A DNA stretch of 64,000 nt from NCBI GenBank assembly GCA_047602645.1, contig JASGGU010000009.1, positions 1 through 64,000 on the forward strand. Direction: 5' to 3'. This stretch comes from JAEYFP01 sp047602645. GTDB lineage: Bacteria; Bacillota; Clostridia; Lachnospirales; Lachnospiraceae. The notes under the pieces are model-generated. The model had not been told where the DNA came from. It was given only the letters and a program-made list of their open reading frames with translations, and did not search any database. Of the stretch, positions 1 through 7,788 are shown one piece after another (position 1 is the stretch's first letter; each line of letters opens with the position of its first letter). Both the position numbers and the translations under genes were made by a program.

Positions 1-216
1 GCACGAACTGCTGTATGATCAGCTATATGGCGAGCGCAGCGACCGAGGAAAACCGCAGGTTTTTCGAGGCTCTGCCCGCAACTTGTCATATACCGGGAAC
101 TTACAACGCCGTGCTTGCACGAACTGCTGTATGATCAGCTATATGGCGAGCGCAGCGACCGAGGAAAACCGTAGGTTTTTCGAGGCTCTGCCCGCAGCTT
201 GTCATATACCGGGAAC
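1..216. repeat. Two tandem copies of a 100-bp repeat (period 116 bp)
   Basis: Positions 1-100 recur at 117-216 with only two differences seen (position 56 C to T, position 81 A to G). They are separated by a 16-bp spacer, and a short echo of the unit (GGAAAACCATAGG) follows near 230. Each unit can fold as a long imperfect hairpin: TATATG near its start faces CATATA near its end, and AAAACC faces GGTTTTT in the middle. CGTGC-TT-GCACG spans the junction at 110-121. A reading frame crosses each unit, but the 116-bp period is not a multiple of three, so the frame changes between copies and the repeat is not a protein repeat. The first copy may extend left of the window. Confidence 0.85.
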
Positions 217-261
217 CCACATCGACTAAGGAAAACCATAGGAAGAGGGATTTAAAATACA

Positions 262-732
262 ATGTCATTTATGGAAGAATTGATTAACAACCGTATATTT
301 CTCATTGCCGCGGTCGGCTGGGCCGTCGCACAGATTTTAAAAACAATTATCAACCTTGGTTTTACAAGAAAATTTGATCCCGAAAGGCTTGTCGGCTCAG
401 GCGGAATGCCAAGCTCCCATTCCTCCACTGTATGCGCACTTGCCACGGCGACTGTTCTGCAATACGGAGCCGGTTCCTTTGAATTTGCCGTGACCGCCAT
501 TCTTGCCATTATCGTCATGTATGACGCAAGGGGCGTCCGCCGGGAGACAGGGACACAGGCTGTCGTTTTAAATCAAATTATGGACTACTTTTCCAATATT
601 GAAAACTCGCAGCATAAGATGGAATTTACGCAGGAGAAATTAAAGGAGCTCGTTGGCCATACTCCTCTGCAGGTAGCTGCCGGAGCAATCCTTGGCGTTC
701 TCATCGCAATTTTTCTGTTTCCTAATCTATAG
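262..732 (+). CDS. Divergent PAP2-family (DUF212/YuiD-like) membrane protein
   Basis: This 156-aa integral membrane protein belongs to the divergent PAP2 family (DUF212, like Bacillus YuiD). The family signature GGMPSSHSS lies at residues 47-55 and the second block DARGVRRETGTQA at about 88-100; these resemble the phosphatase motifs of PAP2 lipid phosphatases. Hydrophobic segments occur at about 11-30, 55-70, 75-88 and 137-155. The ATG at 262 is preceded by GGAAGAGGG at 241-249. Its 3' end overlaps the convergent rfbD gene by 11 bp. A phosphatase role on a lipid or isoprenoid phosphate is inferred from the fold; the substrate is unknown. Confidence 0.85.
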   Translation: MSFMEELINNRIFLIAAVGWAVAQILKTIINLGFTRKFDPERLVGSGGMPSSHSSTVCALATATVLQYGAGSFEFAVTAILAIIVMYDARGVRRETGTQAVVLNQIMDYFSNIENSQHKMEFTQEKLKELVGHTPLQVAAGAILGVLIAIFLFPNL

Positions 733-1600
733 GAAACTCCTTTATATATTCCTTAATCGCATCCTCCCATGAGGCAAACGAGAAATCTGTCGTCAGCTTA
801 AGCATATAATTTTCCAGCACGGAATAGGCGGGTCGTCTCGCCGAGTTAGGATTCATTTGTAAATACGCTTCTGTCGTGACCGGCACTACCTCTGTAGTTT
901 TTCCTGCCAGCCTGAAAATTTCCTTTGTAAAATCCGCCCAGCTGCACTGACCTTCGCAGGTGCCGTGAAACAACCCGTAATTTTCGGTCGGAAGCAGATA
1001 AGCAATCGCCTTGGCAAGCTCCGCGGCGCTCGTCGGAGAACCGATCTGATCATTTACAACCGTGATTCTGTCATGTGTCTCAGATAACCGTAGCATTGTC
1101 TTGGCAAAGTTCTTCCCATCGCCGTACAGCCATGCTGTTCTGATGATAAAATAATTCTTTGCGAACTCTTTCACAAAATTCTCTCCGGCAAGCTTCGTGA
1201 TTCCATACATCGCTTTCGGGCCGGTCGCATCAAACTCCGTATAGGGTCTTGTGCCGTCTCCCGCAAATACATAGTCCGTGGAGATATGCATCATTTTAGC
1301 GCCGGTTTCCGCAGACGCAATCGCAATATTGCGCGCACCGATCGCATTGATTTTATAAGCACCGTCCACTTGCACCTCACAGGCATCCACAGCCGTATGC
1401 GCCGCACAATTGATAACGGCATAGGGCTTTACCTCCCGAAACAGCTTCAGCACCATTTCCAGATTGGTAATATCCAGACCAATTGTATCCGGCACGCCGA
1501 AATCTGTATTTATCAGTTCATATTCCGCATTGCCCGCATACAATTTGTTAACAGCACGTCCCAGCTGTCCGTTGCAGCCGGTTACAATCACTTTTTTCAT
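722..1600 (-). CDS. rfbD: dTDP-4-dehydrorhamnose reductase
   Basis: This enzyme reduces dTDP-4-dehydro-L-rhamnose to dTDP-L-rhamnose, the last step in making the activated rhamnose used for cell-surface polysaccharides. The 292-aa protein has the Rossmann NAD(P)-binding motif TGCNGQLG at residues 7-14, the STDYVF block at 107-112 and the catalytic YGITK (Tyr132, Lys136) of extended short-chain dehydrogenases. The length is normal for RmlD. The other rml genes (rfbA, rfbB, rfbC) are not next to it, so it is an orphan copy or the pathway is split. It has its own sigma-A type promoter at 1635-1663. Confidence 0.93.
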   Translation of the reverse strand: MKKVIVTGCNGQLGRAVNKLYAGNAEYELINTDFGVPDTIGLDITNLEMVLKLFREVKPYAVINCAAHTAVDACEVQVDGAYKINAIGARNIAIASAETGAKMMHISTDYVFAGDGTRPYTEFDATGPKAMYGITKLAGENFVKEFAKNYFIIRTAWLYGDGKNFAKTMLRLSETHDRITVVNDQIGSPTSAAELAKAIAYLLPTENYGLFHGTCEGQCSWADFTKEIFRLAGKTTEVVPVTTEAYLQMNPNSARRPAYSVLENYMLKLTTDFSFASWEDAIKEYIKEFPID

Positions 1601-1634
1601 AAACAGATCCCTCTTTTCTCAATTCCTAAACTAT

Positions 1635-1663
1635 AGTATACTGAAAGCAGCGTTTATTTGCAA
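1635..1663 (-). promoter_or_regulatory. Sigma-A type promoter for rfbD
   Basis: Read on the minus strand: -35 TTGCAA (1658-1663), 17-bp spacer, -10 TATACT (1635-1640), about 35 bp upstream of the rfbD start. Confidence 0.65.
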
Positions 1664-1708
1664 ATACTATTATCTGATCAATTAAAGGTAAACTTCGGAG
1701 GCCGTTAC

Positions 1709-3223
1709 ATGAATGCTTATTTCAAGGAACACAGACAATTACTGCCGGTTGCGGGGATTTCACTTCTGCATCTGGCCATCACATTTTTTACGGACAGGCT
1801 CATTTTTTTAGTTCCGCCGTCGGCCCAGCTTGCAGACTACCTTATCTGCAAGCTGCTTACCTATACTGTGCTTTTTTTTCTTTATCTCAGCCTTTACCGG
1901 ATTCTCATTGATAAAAACCGCAGGGAAAACACTATTTTTCAAATTATAAAATGTGCGATGCCCTATTTGCTTGTGCTCGCCGTAATCTTGCTGATTAAGC
2001 TGCCTTCCGGTTATCTCAGCAATGACGAAACGCTGATCTACGACGCAGCTGTTTCTCTCGAACATTACACCTGGTTCTATTATATCACAACCTATTATTA
2101 TATTGTTTCCCTCATGCTGATTCCTCATTATTTAGGACCTATTCTTATTAAGGTACTGATCCAGCTCCTTGTTGTCGGCTATGTCACCTATCGTTTCAAA
2201 AAAGTGTTCGGCGACAAATATGGGAACTGGGGGTATTTGCTGTTCCTGCTCTATCCGGTCATTGCCTACACAACAAGCGCACACCGGCTTCCGGTTTATT
2301 ATCTGTTATATCTTGTGCTGATTACGACCCTGGTATTTGATTATGCAGAAAAAAAGGATGCAGGCAAAACAAGAATTTTTTGGCTTTTGTTTCTCGGAGC
2401 GGTATTAACCCAATGGCGCACCGAAGGGATTTATCTTGCCGTCCTTGTGCCGCTTCTGATGTTTTTGGTATACAAAAATATCCGCACCAAAAAAGCCGCC
2501 TTCGTCATGATCGCCTGTTCGCTGTTTTTGCAATATCTCATTTCTATTCCGCAAAACGGAATTTCCCCCGGCAATCTGGATGCAGCCGCGGATGATCGCA
2601 TGAAACCGTTTTACGCCTACACGATCACAAACATGTACCGAAACGGCTTGGATTTGGAGAAAAATGCCGCGGATCTCGCTGTTGTAGACAAGTATCTTTC
2701 TCTGGAGAAGATCGCTGCAATTAATGATTATTATGAAGATATCAATTACGAGGATGTTTTGATTTTGTATAAGGAAGGCTATATAGGAACACGTCCCGAA
2801 GCCACGCTTGAGGATTTCAGTAACTATGCGGCGGCGCTAAAGCATCTTTTTATCAACAATCCCGACATCTTTCTCAAAACGCGCTGGGGTGCTTTTTGTT
2901 ATGCCGCGCTTCCGTTTAAAATTTCGTTCGAAGGCTTCGGCCTCCGTCAGCTGGTCAGCTTTGGCATCAGCATCGTGAAGACAGTTTCCTACAACCTGTT
3001 CCTCCCTCTTATATTTGTGCTGCTGCTGTGTTTCTATTCTCTTTTTAAAAAACGCTGGCTGACGTTCTTTATAACAGGCGGCCTGTTTGCCCACTGGCTG
3101 ATTGTGTTTATTCTGGCTCCGGCCTCTTATTTTAAGTATTATTTTCCGGTATATATGATCGCTTATTTTTATCTGCTGCTAATCATTTTACAATGGTTCC
3201 ATAATCGGAGAAAAGATGTTTAA
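1709..3223 (+). CDS. Polytopic membrane protein, possibly GT-C-like glycosyltransferase
   Basis: A 504-aa protein with ten or more hydrophobic segments and an extra-membrane stretch at about 295-390 before three to four C-terminal segments. The layout (a charged loop SNDE after the third hydrophobic segment, then many helices) resembles GT-C type lipid-linked sugar transferases, but no decisive motif was recognised. The ATG at 1709 was chosen because CGGAGG sits 7 bp upstream (1696-1701); a longer in-frame start at 1658 lacks a ribosome site. It overlaps the following merR-family gene by 8 bp, so the two are probably co-transcribed. A link with rfbD (surface rhamnose) is possible but unproven. 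Confidence 0.6.
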   Translation: MNAYFKEHRQLLPVAGISLLHLAITFFTDRLIFLVPPSAQLADYLICKLLTYTVLFFLYLSLYRILIDKNRRENTIFQIIKCAMPYLLVLAVILLIKLPSGYLSNDETLIYDAAVSLEHYTWFYYITTYYYIVSLMLIPHYLGPILIKVLIQLLVVGYVTYRFKKVFGDKYGNWGYLLFLLYPVIAYTTSAHRLPVYYLLYLVLITTLVFDYAEKKDAGKTRIFWLLFLGAVLTQWRTEGIYLAVLVPLLMFLVYKNIRTKKAAFVMIACSLFLQYLISIPQNGISPGNLDAAADDRMKPFYAYTITNMYRNGLDLEKNAADLAVVDKYLSLEKIAAINDYYEDINYEDVLILYKEGYIGTRPEATLEDFSNYAAALKHLFINNPDIFLKTRWGAFCYAALPFKISFEGFGLRQLVSFGISIVKTVSYNLFLPLIFVLLLCFYSLFKKRWLTFFITGGLFAHWLIVFILAPASYFKYYFPVYMIAYFYLLLIILQWFHNRRKDV

Positions 3224-4031
3224 AATAGGAGAGTTCTCAAGGCTGACTCAGGTGACGATCCGGATGCTCCGGTACTATGACGAGATGGGGCTGCTAAAAC
3301 CGGCAGAAATCGATCCGTGGACGGGATATCGGTTGTATTCCGTCGAGCAGCTGCCCGTCTTAAATAAGATTATCTATCTGCGCGACAGTGGTTTCCAGAT
3401 TGCCGAGATTGCAGCCGCCCTTGCCGGTCAAGACGATACTCTGCTCATCAGGCAGCTTGATAAAAAGCATGCGGAAATTGATAACATCATCAGAATGGAA
3501 CAGGAAAAACTTACAAAAATAGAGCTTGCCAAAAAAGAACTCTTAACTGACAAAAGTGAACTGCATTATCAAATATCTATGAAAACCATTCCCGGCTGTC
3601 AGGTTCTTTCCCTGCGCAGAATCATATCCGATTACTATGCGGAAGGAGAACTTTGGAAAGAATTGGCCGCATTTGCAAAGCAGAACCTGGTATCCGTCAC
3701 AGAACCCACCTTTTCTGTTTACCACGATACAGAATACAAAGAAAAAGATGTTGATGTCGAACTATGTGTCCCCGTACGAAAGAAGGGACAAGACATGGGC
3801 AGCTTTGTATATCGCGAGATCGAACCGGTGCCGTCCATGGCCTGTACGATGGTATATGGGCCATTTTCCAACATCGCGGGTGCCTATCTGGCATTTGCCG
3901 GATGGCTTGGAAAAAATGAAAACTATCAAATGTCCATACCCACCCGTCAAATCGTACACAGGGGACCATGGAACGAAACGAATCCCGAAAATTATTTGAC
4001 AGAACTCCAAATACCCGTGGATATGCGATAA
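3216..4031 (+). CDS. MerR-family transcriptional regulator with GyrI-like effector domain
   Basis: This 271-aa regulator has an N-terminal MerR winged helix-turn-helix (residues 1-70, KIGEFSRLTQVTIRMLRYYDE), a coiled-coil linker at about 80-115 and a C-terminal domain of the GyrI-like/AraC effector-binding type (about 120-271). This is the BmrR architecture used to sense bulky small molecules. The start overlaps the preceding membrane-protein gene by 8 bp. A promoter just downstream (4063-4093) has the 19-bp spacer and central palindrome that MerR-family activators recognise, so its most likely target is the next gene, trmO. The ligand cannot be told from sequence. Confidence 0.9.
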   Translation: MFKIGEFSRLTQVTIRMLRYYDEMGLLKPAEIDPWTGYRLYSVEQLPVLNKIIYLRDSGFQIAEIAAALAGQDDTLLIRQLDKKHAEIDNIIRMEQEKLTKIELAKKELLTDKSELHYQISMKTIPGCQVLSLRRIISDYYAEGELWKELAAFAKQNLVSVTEPTFSVYHDTEYKEKDVDVELCVPVRKKGQDMGSFVYREIEPVPSMACTMVYGPFSNIAGAYLAFAGWLGKNENYQMSIPTRQIVHRGPWNETNPENYLTELQIPVDMR

Positions 4032-4062
4032 TTCAATTCTGCAAAAATCATTCATTTTCCTC

Positions 4063-4093
4063 TTGACCCTCACACCATGTGAGGGACTACACT
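4063..4093 (+). promoter_or_regulatory. MerR-type promoter (19-bp spacer) with palindromic operator
   Basis: -35 TTGACC (4063-4068) and -10 TACACT (4088-4093) are 19 bp apart, the over-long spacing typical of MerR-controlled promoters. Within it is the perfect inverted repeat CCCTCAC-ACCAT-GTGAGGG (4067-4085). It lies 34 bp upstream of the trmO start codon and 32 bp downstream of the MerR-family gene. Confidence 0.85.
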
Positions 4094-4126
4094 GCACTTA
4101 TCAAATACAGAAACGGAGGAAATTAT

Positions 4127-4603
4127 ATGAGTAATTTTTCAGTACATCCAATCGGCAGAATCCGCAACGGGGAAGCCGGAACAATCATCGAGGTAGAAAA
4201 AGAATATTGGCCGGCTCTGCTGGAATTGGAGGGCTTCAGCCATATCAATGTCCTATGGTGGTTCAGCAACTTTGATGATGCACAATTCCGCTCTACCCTG
4301 CAAACCGAACGTCCTTACAAAGGCGCGCCTGCGGTGATGGGGATATTTTCCACAAGGTCTCCTGTGCGCCCGAATCCGATCGCACTGACTGCCGCAGAAG
4401 TCATCCGCATCGATCATGAAAACGGCCTCATCCACATCGCTTATATTGATGCGGATGACAATACACCGGTACTTGATATCAAACCCTACACGCCAAGCCT
4501 CGACAGGATTGAAGCTCCGCAGGTTCCGGCCTGGTGCGCCCATTGGCCGAAAAGCATGGAGGAATCCGCTTCCTTTGCATGGGAAAATGAATTTTTATTT
4601 TAA
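4127..4603 (+). CDS. trmO: tRNA (N6-threonylcarbamoyladenosine37-N6)-methyltransferase, TrmO/TsaA family
   Basis: TrmO-family enzymes use S-adenosylmethionine to methylate the t6A37 base of tRNA(Thr). The 158-aa product is essentially one TsaA-like beta-barrel: VHPIGRIRN at the N-terminus, TRSPVRPNPIALT in the middle and the family signature LDIKPYTPSLD towards the end. The start at 4127 is supported by GGAGGA at 4115-4120; the upstream ATG at 4079 lies inside the MerR-type operator and is not a credible start. Its placement under a drug-type MerR promoter is unusual for a tRNA-modification gene. Many clostridial TsaA-domain proteins are uncharacterised, so the exact substrate is inferred. 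Confidence 0.85.
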   Translation: MSNFSVHPIGRIRNGEAGTIIEVEKEYWPALLELEGFSHINVLWWFSNFDDAQFRSTLQTERPYKGAPAVMGIFSTRSPVRPNPIALTAAEVIRIDHENGLIHIAYIDADDNTPVLDIKPYTPSLDRIEAPQVPAWCAHWPKSMEESASFAWENEFLF

Positions 4604-4610
4604 GAAACAG

Positions 4611-5978
4611 CTACCAGATCTCATCAGGAAGATAACATACCACTCTGCAGCCGCCTTCCGAAAGATTTTGAAAGGTAATACTGCCTTCATGTGCCTTTAT
4701 AATCTGCCTGACGATAATCAGCCCCAACCCATGATTTTTTATTTCCGCCGGTTCTTTCGGATCGTTTAGCCGGTTCAGTATTTCTGTTTTAAATCCAATC
4801 CCGTTATCGGTAACAGAAAAGAGATAAAACGGAGATTTCTTTTTTAATGAAATTTCAATCGTACAGCCATTCGGATTATGCAGCATACTGTTGTTGATCA
4901 AATTTGACAGCGCTCGTTTCATCAACTCACGATCTGCGGATACTACACTGTTTTGTGTTTGTTCTTCAACAGATACCGTTAACGTATAACGATCCTCGAT
5001 TCCGCTGTTTAAAGCATCTGCAGCAACGCTGCGCAGAAGAGGAGCCAGCTCGATCAGCTCCCTTCTGAGCGGCTGCATATCATATTCCAGTTTTGATGCC
5101 AGATTCAAATCACTGACGAGTGTCTTGATCCGTTCGCATTGTCCGCGGATAATTCCGGCCAAAGCCCTCCCGTCTGCCGGGACGCCCTGATCCTCTTCCA
5201 GCCTGCTCGCATACCCCATTGCAATAGAAAGCGGCGTACGAATATCATGGGAAACACCCGCAATCCATGTGGTACGGGCGTTATCACGCTTACTTAAAGC
5301 CGCTTCCTGTCTGGCCAGCTCCGCCGAGGCCTGATTAATTCCAACAGCAAGATCTCCCAGCACACCATGAACAGGCAGTGCCGCCGGGCGTTTCTGCTTC
5401 ATATCTTCGATTCCGCCGGAAAGCTTTTTCAAAGAACGAAACAATCTGAATCCCAGAAGCAGTGCAAGGAAAACGGCAGTCACCGCATTTAAAATCAAGA
5501 ACAGAGGCAGCCAGAATCTAGAATTATCCATCACTCTTTCCGGGACCTCAATACTTTGCTTCCACACGCTGTATTTTTGATTTCCCAATACAAAAAGACC
5601 ATCCTCATGCTCCCAGACATGCACCGGATAATCCAGCAAATACCAGCGGGAAAATCCGGCCACGTCAGACAGAGAGTACTGAAGCGGAAGATCGCCGGGA
5701 AGATGATGGCTCCAGATAACAGTGCCGTTGTCATTGATAAGCATGGCCCATTGCCGGTTCTGATTCAGCTGCTTTTGGACTTCCTCCGGAAATAAATACT
5801 CTTCCTGAAAATGATTCAATTCATCAGCCATCTGTGAAATACTGTAACCTCTTGTTACCTCACTGCCTGTCTGGAGCAGCCATGCAGCCAATGCCGTAAA
5901 ATTAATAATCAGAAGAATAACTGCCACAGCCGCAGCAGAAAATACATACCGGGATAAAATTTTCATCATGCTTTTCAA
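4611..5978 (-). CDS. Sensor histidine kinase of an OmpR-type two-component system
   Basis: A 455-aa membrane kinase with two membrane segments (about 12-36 and 156-178) enclosing a sensory loop of about 120 residues, then a linker, the dimerisation/phosphoacceptor helix with His244 in GVSHDIRTPLS, and an ATPase domain with NLINNSMLHN (N-box), DNGIGF (G1) and GLGLIIV (G2). The chosen start is a TTG at 5978 that overlaps the stop of the response-regulator gene (TTGA) and has GGAGG 10 bp upstream; ATG codons at 5969 and 5966 are alternatives. It is co-transcribed with the regulator and lies opposite an ABC exporter, the usual arrangement for sensing cell-envelope peptides. Confidence 0.92.
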   Translation of the reverse strand: MKSMMKILSRYVFSAAAVAVILLIINFTALAAWLLQTGSEVTRGYSISQMADELNHFQEEYLFPEEVQKQLNQNRQWAMLINDNGTVIWSHHLPGDLPLQYSLSDVAGFSRWYLLDYPVHVWEHEDGLFVLGNQKYSVWKQSIEVPERVMDNSRFWLPLFLILNAVTAVFLALLLGFRLFRSLKKLSGGIEDMKQKRPAALPVHGVLGDLAVGINQASAELARQEAALSKRDNARTTWIAGVSHDIRTPLSIAMGYASRLEEDQGVPADGRALAGIIRGQCERIKTLVSDLNLASKLEYDMQPLRRELIELAPLLRSVAADALNSGIEDRYTLTVSVEEQTQNSVVSADRELMKRALSNLINNSMLHNPNGCTIEISLKKKSPFYLFSVTDNGIGFKTEILNRLNDPKEPAEIKNHGLGLIIVRQIIKAHEGSITFQNLSEGGCRVVCYLPDEIW

Positions 5979-6694
5979 GAAACAGTTACCTCCATCAGCT
6001 TATACCCCAGTCCTCTCACAGTCATCAAAAATTGAGGACTGGAGGGCTGCGGTTCAATTTTTTCCCGCAAACGCCGGATGTGAACCATCAGCGTATTTTC
6101 ATAGCCATAGAGTGAATCCCCCCAGGCGGCCTTGCATAAGCTGTCACCCGTCACAATTTTCCCTCGGTTTTCATATAGCTTTAAAAGCAGGGCATACTCC
6201 TTTGCGGTAATCGAAAAGGAGCCCTTGGGGGAAAATACCATACAGCTATTAAGATCTATTTTAACATCCCTCAAATAGAATACCGGTTTTTCCTCCTGTG
6301 CTAAAATAATCGGAAAATAGGTACGGTTCAGAACTGCATGAAGTCTTAAAATCAGTTCTCTTGGCAGAAAGGGTTTTGTTATATAATCATCGGCTCCAAG
6401 ACCCAGACCCAGAAGACGATCTTCATCCTCATCTCTGGCAGATAAAAACAATACCGGCACAGAACCCATGGATCGAAATTCTTTCATCAGGGAAAAGCCG
6501 TCACCGTCAGGAAGAGACACATCCAAAATTACACCATCCGGTTTTTCGGAAATAAACAGCCTGCGTGCCTGACTGCAGTCAGCCGCAGCTATCACTTTAT
6601 AAAAGCCGCCTTGCTTCAAGATATCAATCACCATTTTCAGAAGCTCAGGTTCATCATCTACAAGAAGAAGCTTGCAATCAAAAATATCTTTCAT
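5975..6694 (-). CDS. OmpR/PhoB-family response regulator
   Basis: A 239-aa regulator with an N-terminal receiver domain (acidic pair DDE at 13-15, phosphoacceptor Asp58 in ILDVSLPDGDG, conserved Lys in the TKPF motif) and a C-terminal winged-helix DNA-binding domain ending in MTVRGLGYKL. The start at 6694 gives the normal length for the family; a longer in-frame extension to 6769 would add 25 hydrophobic residues not found in response regulators. GAAAGGA lies 11 bp upstream. It probably binds the tandem TGTAAGG repeats at 6782-6810 to activate the ABC transporter operon. Confidence 0.93.
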   Translation of the reverse strand: MKDIFDCKLLLVDDEPELLKMVIDILKQGGFYKVIAAADCSQARRLFISEKPDGVILDVSLPDGDGFSLMKEFRSMGSVPVLFLSARDEDEDRLLGLGLGADDYITKPFLPRELILRLHAVLNRTYFPIILAQEEKPVFYLRDVKIDLNSCMVFSPKGSFSITAKEYALLLKLYENRGKIVTGDSLCKAAWGDSLYGYENTLMVHIRRLREKIEPQPSSPQFLMTVRGLGYKLMEVTVS

Positions 6695-6728
6695 CAATTC
6701 CGGATCCTTTCTACGATTAATTACTAAC

Positions 6729-6825
6729 ATTATAGCCCATATAAATAAAATTTGAATCCATAACTTCATATTTAAGGTAAATGTAAGGTCAGCTACAGGC
6801 TCCTGTAAGGCTGTCTTGTTATGAT
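6729..6825. promoter_or_regulatory. Divergent control region between response regulator and ABC operon
   Basis: On the minus strand a TATAAT -10 element (6729-6734) points to the response-regulator gene. On the plus strand TATGAT (6820-6825) is a -10 candidate for the ABC operon with no good -35 box. Instead, two direct TGTAAGG repeats at 6782-6788 and 6804-6810, 22 bp apart (two helical turns), sit where an OmpR-type activator would bind. Confidence 0.6.
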
Positions 6826-6873
6826 GAGTCTATCGCAGTTGTGCATAAAATTTTATTAAAGGAGTGTATTACA

Positions 6874-7788
6874 ATGTCGGACATGATTACCACAAATAGC
6901 CTTTGTAAGCAATACGGAGGTACCCTGCGGGTAAAAGATGTGGATCTTTCAGTTCCTCAGGGCGTGGTTTACGGTTTTCTCGGCCCAAACGGCGCTGGAA
7001 AATCTACCACTATGAAAATGATATTGGGACTGGCAAAACCAACAAGCGGAACGATCACGGTCTTCGGACAACTAATAAGCAGCCGAAACCGTCTCACAAT
7101 TTTAAAGGAGATTGGTTCTCTTATTGAATCTCCAAGTTATTATGCACACCTGACAGGAAGAGAAAATCTGAAGATTATCAGTGCGCTGAAAGGAGTTCCC
7201 GAAAAGGAGATAGACCGGGTTCTGAAAATTGTCCGCCTTGACAAACAAGAGGACAAGAAAGCAGGTCAATATTCTCTTGGAATGAAACAGCGGCTTGGAC
7301 TTGCCGGAGCTTTACTTGGCAATCCAAAACTTCTGGTTTTGGATGAGCCTACCAACGGACTTGATCCCGCAGGAATTCAGGAAATGAGGGAACTGATCCG
7401 CTCCCTGCCAAAAGCCTATGGAATGACCGTCATGGTTTCCAGTCACCTGCTCAATGAAATTGAGCAAATGGCTGACCATATCGGCGTAATCAGCAAGGGA
7501 GAGTTGGTCTTCCAAGACCGTCTGGAGGCACTTCATGACAGAAGCTGTAATCATATCGCCATTCGCACGTTAAATAATAAGGCAGCCGAAGCCGCGCTAA
7601 AGAGCTACGGCGTCTCCTGCCAGGCCGAGAAGGGATATCTGCTGCTTCAGGCTCTTCCGGATGAGGAGCTGGCTCACTGCTTTCTGAGACTATCGGAAAA
7701 GCGGATCGGAGTAGTCCGCATCGAAGAAAGAAAAAAAACTCTTGAGGATATCTTTTTAGAGTTAACAGGAATGGCGGTGAGTTTATAG
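6874..7788 (+). CDS. ABC transporter ATP-binding protein (antimicrobial-peptide immunity type)
   Basis: The ATPase of an exporter similar to LanF/BcrA immunity transporters. The 304-aa protein has Walker A GPNGAGKST, signature YSLGMKQRLGLAGALL, Walker B LLVLDEPTNGLDP and the H-loop SSHLL, followed by the roughly 90-residue C-terminal extension usual for this subfamily. The ATG at 6874 is chosen because AAAGGAG lies at 6858-6864; the upstream in-frame GTG at 6841 has no ribosome site. The stop codon overlaps the GTG start of the first permease by one base, indicating translational coupling. Bacitracin or lantibiotic resistance is the likely role; the actual substrate is unknown. Confidence 0.92.
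   Translation: MSDMITTNSLCKQYGGTLRVKDVDLSVPQGVVYGFLGPNGAGKSTTMKMILGLAKPTSGTITVFGQLISSRNRLTILKEIGSLIESPSYYAHLTGRENLKIISALKGVPEKEIDRVLKIVRLDKQEDKKAGQYSLGMKQRLGLAGALLGNPKLLVLDEPTNGLDPAGIQEMRELIRSLPKAYGMTVMVSSHLLNEIEQMADHIGVISKGELVFQDRLEALHDRSCNHIAIRTLNNKAAEAALKSYGVSCQAEKGYLLLQALPDEELAHCFLRLSEKRIGVVRIEERKKTLEDIFLELTGMAVSL

Noticed and set aside
1..216. CRISPR array from the repeat at the window start
   Set aside because: Repeat unit is 100 bp with one 16-bp spacer; size, number and structure do not match CRISPR.
1658..1708. Upstream start for the 1709-3223 membrane protein gene
   Set aside because: The extension lies in the rfbD promoter and has no ribosome site, whereas 1709 has CGGAGG at ideal spacing.
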